Shown here piece by piece: positions 59,012 through 64,000 of a stretch of 64,000 nt of DNA. The notes under the pieces are model-generated. The model saw only the letters and a program-made list of their open reading frames with translations. It did not search any database and was not told the DNA's origin. Numbering within the stretch: the stretch's first letter is position 1; every line of letters starts with the position of its first letter. The translations under genes were made by a program, and so were the position numbers. The stretch is from Pseudomonadota bacterium (GTDB taxonomy: Bacteria > Myxococcota_A > Polyangia > Polyangiales > Polyangiaceae), in NCBI GenBank assembly GCA_023418705.1, contig JAEZYZ010000110.1:5023-69022 (forward strand), in the 5' to 3' direction.

Positions 59012-59398
59012 TCACGGCTCGGAGCCGGCGCTCTCGAGGTGCACCACCGCCGGAGCCAGCCGCTGCAAGGTGGACAGGCTCCTGCTCTGCCACTTCAAGC
59101 GCGGGTTGGTGCGAAAGGACACCGTGTAGGGGCGGCCTTGGGTGTTGAGCTTGTTGATCCACACCACCAGCTCTTTCAAGCACGAAGAATTCATGAAGTA
59201 GAGCTCGGTGATGTCGAAGACCACATTCTTGGCCTGCGACTGCATCACCGCCTCGTGCAGCAGACTCAAAAACTGCGACAGCTCCCCCGCAGCTTCCATG
59301 TCTCCCGTTCCGGTGAACCGCACCGAGGGCAAGACGCCCTCGACCGGCCCCATCCAGAACTCCTCGTTGCCGAACGCCGGTACGTCGATCCGGCTCAT
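59012..59398 (-). CDS. STAS-domain regulator of the slr1659 type (anti-anti-sigma-like)
   Basis: 128 residues from the ATG at 59398, preceded by a strong GAGGAGGGAG. The fold runs PSVRFTGTGDMEAAGELSQF, then NVVFDITELYFMNSSCLKEL (N70-S71-S72; a Ser here is the usual phosphorylation site), and WQSRSLSTLQRLAPAVVHLE, the end motif of slr1659-like STAS proteins. In partner switching such proteins are kept inactive by phosphorylation and reactivated by a SpoIIE-type phosphatase. That phosphatase is encoded divergently at 59819-62296. The stop of a small upstream ORF overlaps this start by 4 bp (ATGA). Confidence 0.8.
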   Translation of the reverse strand: MSRIDVPAFGNEEFWMGPVEGVLPSVRFTGTGDMEAAGELSQFLSLLHEAVMQSQAKNVVFDITELYFMNSSCLKELVVWINKLNTQGRPYTVSFRTNPRLKWQSRSLSTLQRLAPAVVHLESAGSEP

Positions 59399-59583
59399 GG
59401 GCTCCCTCCTCTCGCGAACTTGCCCTGCGCAAAGCGCGCGTTGCCCTCGACCTCGAAATCGATGGAACGCTCGGCTTCGGCGCAAAACTCGTCCCCCCTC
59501 CGCGCCACGCCCAGGACCGATCGCCTGGAAGGGAAGAAGGAGATGGTCGCGGAACAGGGCGCGTCGCTCGCGGAAGAGAACAA
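59395..59583 (-). CDS. Possible small ORF coupled to the STAS gene
   Basis: A frame of about 62 codons ends in ATGA overlapping the STAS start. It begins at a TTG (59583), has mostly G/C third positions by my reading, and gives LGVARRGDEFCAEAERSIDF and EVEGNARFAQGKFARGGSP at the C-terminus. Neither domain nor signal peptide is recognised. Alternatively it is leader sequence whose frame has bias by chance; the start codon is weak. The larger fused readings to the left are not supported. Confidence 0.3.
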   Translation of the reverse strand: MFSSASDAPCSATISFFPSRRSVLGVARRGDEFCAEAERSIDFEVEGNARFAQGKFARGGSP

Positions 59584-59818
59584 TTGAAGAGGGCTCCAAC
59601 CTTCACCAACGGCCCGCGCGGTAGCGGATTTAATGGGCTTGGCCGGATTGCCCGGCAGCCCGCGGGCCGAGTCCATACATGTCGGTGATCCGCGGATTGC
59701 CGAGATCCTCGTTGGCACCGCTCCGAATCGCGGTGCCCCCGCGGCCGCTCGGAAGCCGGCGCAGCCTGCGCCGGCGTCGCCGGACTTTGGGGCGCGGGTC
59801 GCGGCTGCTGGCGTTAAG

Positions 59819-62296
59819 ATGCATCCCCTCGTTCCGCCCATGCCGACCGCCCGCCCCCGCCCCCGCCTGGCCCTGCTCAGCAACGATTTGCTGAGCACCT
59901 ATCAAGTCGCGCTGTCCGGTGCGATCGAGCGTGCCGCGCTGGCGCGCGGCTTCGACGTGGTAGCGGTCATGGGACGCGAGATCGCTCACGAAGATCCGGC
60001 CGAGCGCGCCCAGAACGTCGTCTACGGATGGGTCTCACCGGCCGTCGTGGACGGAGCCATCGTGCTCACGGGCACGCTCGCCAACTTCTGCGGCATGGAC
60101 GGGTTGAGGCGCCTCGAGCGGCAGCTCTCTCCGCTGCCCATGGTCAGCGTGGGCATCGCGCTGCCCGGCGTCCCCTCCCTCACCGTCGACAACCGCGCCG
60201 GAACCCGCGCCGCCATCGAGCACCTCATCGCCGAACACGGCTGCCGCCGCGTCGCCTACATCGCCGGCCCCGAAGGGAACGAAGAGGCACATGCCCGGCT
60301 GCTCGGCTATCGCGACGCGCTCGAAGCTCATGGTTTGGGGTACGACGAGCGGCTGGTGCGCCACGGTATGTTCAACTGGCCCACCGGCATCGCGTGCGCG
60401 CGCGAGCTGCTCGATCAAGGCCTCGAGATCGACGCCGTGGCCGCCGCCAACGACTACATGGCGCTCGCCGCCATCGACGTGCTGCGGGAGCAGGGACGCC
60501 GCGTCCCCGAGCAGGTCCGCGTGGTCGGTTTCGATAGCGGCCCGGTGGCGCGCTTCGCTCCCCGCTCGCTGACCAGCGTGGCCCAGCCCCTCGAGGCCAT
60601 GGCGGGCAGCGCCGTCGACACGTTGCTCGCGCTGATGGCGGGTGAGCCCGCGCCAACCCCCGCGCCGCACCGACCCGAGCTGGACCTGCGGCAGTCCTGC
60701 GGCTGCGGGTACGCGCGGCGCACCCTCTCGGCGGCCCATCCAGGCGAGCTCGAGAGCCCCGACGCCTTCTCGCGTCGCTCCCGAGACGCGCTCCGCCGTC
60801 GCCTGCTCGGGGTCGGTGCGTCGGCGGGCAGCTGGTGGCAGGACCGCGTCGACGAGCTGCTCGACGCCCTGTCTCGCGAGCTCGCGGGTGCCCCGGGAGA
60901 GCTCGCGCACAGCGTCGAAGCCATCGCCGAACGGGCGGAGCAGGCCGGCGTCGCCGTCGAAAAGATCGGACAGGCCCTGTTGCAGGTGCAGCGCCACTTC
61001 GACGCCGCCGGCTACGGGGAGCAGCTCGCGCTCGAGCGCATGTGGGCCCAGGCGCTGGACGCCAGCTCCGCCGCCAACGTGCGCGCCGAAGGCCGGCGCG
61101 GGCTCGACCTGATCGAGCTGTTCATCCAGCTCCGCCGCACCAACCAGGCCATTTCCATCGCGCTCGAGCACCGCACGCTGGCCGACGAGCTCGCACACCG
61201 CCTGCCCAGGCTCGGGGTACGAGCGGCGTTGGTCGCGACCCTCTCCAAGGACGCTCCCGGACGCCTGCAGCCGATCTACTGCTCGGCCGGGCACGACACC
61301 GGGGGCGACTATCCGATCTCGACCCTCTGGCCCGCCGCGTTTCCAGGCCCCAATGTGCGGTCGCTCCGGGTGATGCCGCTCACGTTCAGAGACGAGGTGC
61401 TCGGGGTGCTGGCCATCGATGCCGAGGCCGACGTCTTCGTGTGCGAAAACCTGCGCGTGCAGGTGGGCGCCGCGCTCAAGCTGGGGGCGACCCATCGGCG
61501 GGTGGTCGAAGAGACCGCCGCCCGGGAGCGGCTGGCCCGGTCCGCGCTCGAAGGCGAGGTCGCGATCGCCAAGCGGATCCAGAGCGCGCTGGAGCCGAAA
61601 CATCATCAGGTCCCGGGGCTCGACATCTCGGCCAGCGCCACGCCCGCCGACCAGGTCGGCGGCGACTACTACGACATCGTGCCCGTGCCTGGGGGGGCCT
61701 GGCTGGCGATCGGGGACGTGACCGGACACGGTCTGCTTTCGGGCCTGATCATGCTCATGATCCAGAGCATCCTCGGCACGCTCGTCCGACGCGACCTCGA
61801 CGAGCGCCCGGGGCGCCTGGTCGCCGACCTGAACCGAGGCCTCGTCCCCAACCTGCGCGAGCGCCTCGCCCAGGACGAGTTCGCGACGCTCGTGCTGCTC
61901 CGCTACTACGGAGACGGACGCGTGCGGTTTGCTGGCGCTCATGAGTCGATCATCGTCTGCCGCGCCGCCACCGGCCGCTGCGAGCAGATCCCGACCAGCG
62001 GCGTGTGGATCGGCATCAAAGACGACATCGAGGGCGAAACCCCGGACCAGCAGCTGCAGCTCGAGCCGGGCGACCTCTTGGTGCTGTACACCGACGGTCT
62101 GATCGAAGCCCGCAACGCACAGAACGAGATGTTCGACCTGGAGCGCGTGTGCGCGCTCATCGAGGCCCACGCGCAGGCCGAGCCCGAGGCGATCCGGGCG
62201 GCGCTGCTCGAAGCCGTGCGCGCGTGGACGCCGGTGCAGCAAGACGACGTCACCTTGATCGTCGCGCGCTACACCCCATCCCCCAGCGCCAGCTGA
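59819..62296 (+). CDS. LacI-like ligand sensor fused to SpoIIE-type PP2C phosphatase
   Basis: 825 residues from the ATG at 59819; ATG 59840 is an alternative, and in-frame ATG 59633 would add 62 residues of low-complexity sequence. Residues about 16-285 are a LacI/PBP1-type binding domain without HTH (LALLSNDLLSTYQVALSGAI, NVVYGWVSPAVVDGAIVLTG, RVVGFDSGPVARFAPRSLTS), closing with RQSCGCGY, the S-C-G-C motif of such sensors. About 300-430 is helical; about 440-590 is GAF-like. The C-terminal 225 residues are SpoIIE PP2C: ADQVGGDYYDIVPVPGGAWL, AIGDVTGHG (metal Asp), EPGDLLVLYTDGLIEARN and the end DDVTLIVARY. It should bind a small molecule in the cytosol and dephosphorylate a STAS protein, very likely the divergent one. 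Confidence 0.88.
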   Translation: MHPLVPPMPTARPRPRLALLSNDLLSTYQVALSGAIERAALARGFDVVAVMGREIAHEDPAERAQNVVYGWVSPAVVDGAIVLTGTLANFCGMDGLRRLERQLSPLPMVSVGIALPGVPSLTVDNRAGTRAAIEHLIAEHGCRRVAYIAGPEGNEEAHARLLGYRDALEAHGLGYDERLVRHGMFNWPTGIACARELLDQGLEIDAVAAANDYMALAAIDVLREQGRRVPEQVRVVGFDSGPVARFAPRSLTSVAQPLEAMAGSAVDTLLALMAGEPAPTPAPHRPELDLRQSCGCGYARRTLSAAHPGELESPDAFSRRSRDALRRRLLGVGASAGSWWQDRVDELLDALSRELAGAPGELAHSVEAIAERAEQAGVAVEKIGQALLQVQRHFDAAGYGEQLALERMWAQALDASSAANVRAEGRRGLDLIELFIQLRRTNQAISIALEHRTLADELAHRLPRLGVRAALVATLSKDAPGRLQPIYCSAGHDTGGDYPISTLWPAAFPGPNVRSLRVMPLTFRDEVLGVLAIDAEADVFVCENLRVQVGAALKLGATHRRVVEETAARERLARSALEGEVAIAKRIQSALEPKHHQVPGLDISASATPADQVGGDYYDIVPVPGGAWLAIGDVTGHGLLSGLIMLMIQSILGTLVRRDLDERPGRLVADLNRGLVPNLRERLAQDEFATLVLLRYYGDGRVRFAGAHESIIVCRAATGRCEQIPTSGVWIGIKDDIEGETPDQQLQLEPGDLLVLYTDGLIEARNAQNEMFDLERVCALIEAHAQAEPEAIRAALLEAVRAWTPVQQDDVTLIVARYTPSPSAS

Positions 62297-62317
62297 ACCA
62301 GGGGGGGAGCCGTTCGA

Positions 62318-63802
62318 ATGACCCTCTCGAGCAGCGCGCGCCCCAGCCCTGGTCCTGCTGCTGGTCCTCCGCCGTGGACGCGACCGACCCTCGCCGGCCC
62401 CGAATCGTCGAGCTGCGTGGGCCAGGGCCACGCGGCACGCCGACGGTCCGGCGCTGCGCTGCTACTGGCCGCGCTCGCCAGCGGCGGTTGCGCTCCCGAT
62501 CGCAGCGCGCGGTCGAGCCTGGACGCTTCGCTCGACCCACCTGCCAACTTCGAGCTCGACGGCAATACCTTTTGCTACGCGGGCGCCAACAACTACTACC
62601 TGATCTACAAGCCGAAGGAGATGGTCGACCACGTGTTCGAGTCGGCCAAGGCCATGAACCTGTCCGTCCTGCGCATGTGGGGGTTCATCGACATCGGCGC
62701 TCTCGACGGCAGCGTGAAGAACGTGGACCCGTTGGGTGACGGCAAGAAGGACGGCGTCTACTTCCAGCGCTGGGATCCGAAGCTCAAGAGGGTGATCCGC
62801 AACGAGGGCCCCGACGGCCTGCCGCACCTCGACTACGCGCTCGCGAAGGCGGCGGAGGCCGGCGTCAAGGTCATCCTGGTGCTCACCAACAACTGGCACG
62901 ACTTCGGCGGCATCGACCAGTACGTCGCCTGGTTCGGCCGCAGCAAACACCATGAATTTTACACGGCGCCGGAGATCAAGGACGCCTACAAGGATTGGGT
63001 CCACTCCCTCGTCACCCGAAAGAACACGGTGAATGGACGCCTGTACCGGGACGACCCCACCATCTTCTCTTGGGAGCTCGCCAACGAACCTCGGTGCAAG
63101 GGCACGGGGCCCGGCGCCGAGGGCTGGACCAACCAGACCCTCGTCAGCTGGGCGGACGAGATGAGCACGTACATCAAGTCGCTCGATCCGAACCATATGG
63201 TGTCCGTCGGTGATGAGGGCTTCTTGAACCGCGGCGGCCAGCACTGGACGTACCAGGCGTACGACGGGGTCGATCACGAAGCGCTCACCCGGCTGCCAAA
63301 CGTCGATTTCGGCACCTTCCACATGTACCCCGATCATTGGGGGACCGAGCCCGGCTGGGACAGGCGGTGGATCGTCGACCACCTGAAGGTGGCCCGACAG
63401 CTCGGCAAACCGACCGTCCTCGAGGAGTACGGCCTCCAGGTCACGCGCGACCCGCAGGATCGCATCGTCCGCGGCCTGGACCAGCGGCTCGACCGCTACA
63501 CCCAGTGGAACGACGCGATGCTGACGGGCGGCGGCAACGGGACCCTGGTGTGGATGCTGGCGGGCATCGACGTCCTGTCCCCGAATGCGTTCGGCTACTA
63601 CGAAGACCACGACCGCTACACCGTCTATCCCGGCGACGAGACGGCTCGCCTGCTCGCCGACCACGCCGATCGCTTCGCGACCAGCGCCGTCGCCTGTCGC
63701 CAAGGTGTGCCGGCCAGCGGCGATCCCTCGCCATTCGTGCGGGTCGTACGCCCCCCCGGCCCCATCGCAAGCTCCGCCGCCTCCCCAAGCGCGATCCGAT
63801 AG
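62318..63802 (+). CDS. Secreted/lipoprotein GH5 glycoside hydrolase, mannanase-like (GH5_7)
   Basis: 494 residues from the ATG at 62318 (GGGGGGAG upstream); a GTG at 62417 would give a tighter signal peptide (RRSGAALLLAALASGGC). Residues about 75-465 form the TIM barrel of GH5: FCYAGANNYYLIYKPKEMVD, LSVLRMWGFIDIG, VILVLTNNWHDFGG, IFSWELANEPRC with acid/base Glu257, and KPTVLEEYG with nucleophile at Glu369/370. These match endo-beta-1,4-mannanases of subfamily GH5_7. Likely degrades mannan outside the cell. Follows the phosphatase gene by 21 bp, so they may share a transcript. Confidence 0.88.
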   Translation: MTLSSSARPSPGPAAGPPPWTRPTLAGPESSSCVGQGHAARRRSGAALLLAALASGGCAPDRSARSSLDASLDPPANFELDGNTFCYAGANNYYLIYKPKEMVDHVFESAKAMNLSVLRMWGFIDIGALDGSVKNVDPLGDGKKDGVYFQRWDPKLKRVIRNEGPDGLPHLDYALAKAAEAGVKVILVLTNNWHDFGGIDQYVAWFGRSKHHEFYTAPEIKDAYKDWVHSLVTRKNTVNGRLYRDDPTIFSWELANEPRCKGTGPGAEGWTNQTLVSWADEMSTYIKSLDPNHMVSVGDEGFLNRGGQHWTYQAYDGVDHEALTRLPNVDFGTFHMYPDHWGTEPGWDRRWIVDHLKVARQLGKPTVLEEYGLQVTRDPQDRIVRGLDQRLDRYTQWNDAMLTGGGNGTLVWMLAGIDVLSPNAFGYYEDHDRYTVYPGDETARLLADHADRFATSAVACRQGVPASGDPSPFVRVVRPPGPIASSAASPSAIR

Positions 63803-63854
63803 GCCACCGCTCCCCTCCGACCATCCATCCCCCGAGAGCCCCCCCCCGCCCAGG

Positions 63855-63888
63855 CCGAAGGGCTGTCCCGTCGCCGGAAGCCCTTCGG
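63855..63888 (+). terminator. Hairpin downstream of the GH5 gene
   Basis: CCGAAGGGCT (63855-63864) pairs perfectly with AGCCCTTCGG (63879-63888), 10 bp with a 14-nt loop, 52 bp after the GH5 stop. No clear T-tract follows; GC-rich stem suits a strong stem-loop at the 3' end. Confidence 0.5.
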
Positions 63889-63894
63889 TCATCC

Positions 63895-63947
63895 ACGGGC
63901 ACGGACACGGAACGGGCACGGGCACGGACACGGAACGGGCACGGGCA
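63895..63947. repeat. 23-bp tandem repeat
   Basis: Two exact copies of a 23-bp unit built on ACGGGCACGGAC (63895-63917, 63918-63940) plus a partial third (63941-63947). Low-complexity CGGGCAC/CGGACAC DNA in non-coding sequence after the GH5 gene, next to the window end. Copy number may be variable. Confidence 0.7.
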
Positions 63948-64000
63948 AAGGTTGGCCCACCCCACCCGCGCGAGCGATAGCGAGCGCTCCCCTACCCGCG

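Noticed and set aside
59012..59599. Longer STAS protein starting at 59599
   Set aside because: The added 67 residues are Arg/Gly-rich and in a frame with poor third-position bias; a strong RBS precedes the ATG at 59398.

Overview
The window is high-GC DNA with dense coding on both strands and strong G/C preference at third codon positions. Several traits point to a myxobacterium or close relative (Myxococcota, probably the Polyangiales side): FHA and Ser/Thr-kinase proteins with Ala/Pro/Lys-rich tails, large single-copy beta-propeller lipoproteins, a PilC with the N-terminus typical of that group, TPR/PEGA outer-membrane proteins, a histone-H1-like protein and many unassigned lipoproteins. 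This placement is my inference from gene content. I saw no prophage, integrase, insertion sequence, CRISPR array, rRNA gene or convincing tRNA gene, so the window looks like ordinary chromosome.

Layout. 1-5.1 kb: a truncated beta-helix lipoprotein, a FGE-like protein without the catalytic Cys pair, a YihY/BrkB membrane protein, and a thioredoxin-fold lipoprotein coupled to an unknown protein. 5.3-8.6 kb (+): acidic BNR-repeat protein, aspartokinase and an H1-like basic protein. 8.6-14.3 kb (-): pilC-pilS, an MlaC-like protein and a TPR protein. 14.4-20.5 kb (+): serine hydrolase, double-FHA membrane protein, SGNH hydrolase, gamma-carbonic anhydrase and an MntA/HepT pair. 20.5-29.3 kb (-): ihfA-merR, then ssb-SDR-SGNH, a processive GT2 glycosyltransferase, a TPR-PEGA outer-membrane protein and a Ser/Thr kinase. 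29.4-35.2 kb (+): polA, then a flavoprotein overlapping a GT2 gene, and a metal-receptor-type binding protein. 35.2-45.8 kb: HAD phosphatase (-), hrpB (+), mutS (-) and two very large beta-propeller lipoproteins (-). 45.9-54.8 kb: small conserved acidic protein (-), DUF4350-moxR (+), coiled-coil lipoprotein (+), GtrA (-), AraC (-), and a 4-nt-overlap operon DUF58-rsmA-lipoprotein (-). 54.8-64 kb: BamA/TamA-like outer-membrane protein (+), atpD-atpC (-), then a STAS protein (-) divergent from a LacI-like-sensor/SpoIIE phosphatase (+), and a GH5 mannanase-like lipoprotein (+).

The candidates most worth following are: the divergent STAS / LacI-sensor-SpoIIE pair at 59.0-62.3 kb, which looks like a ligand-controlled partner-switching module; the MntA-HepT pair between two paralogous SGNH hydrolases; a DNA polymerase I whose three proofreading motifs are all lost; the H1-like protein downstream of aspartokinase; and several unexplained inverted or direct repeats between genes. 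No part of the window is unmistakably a new defence or biosynthetic system.
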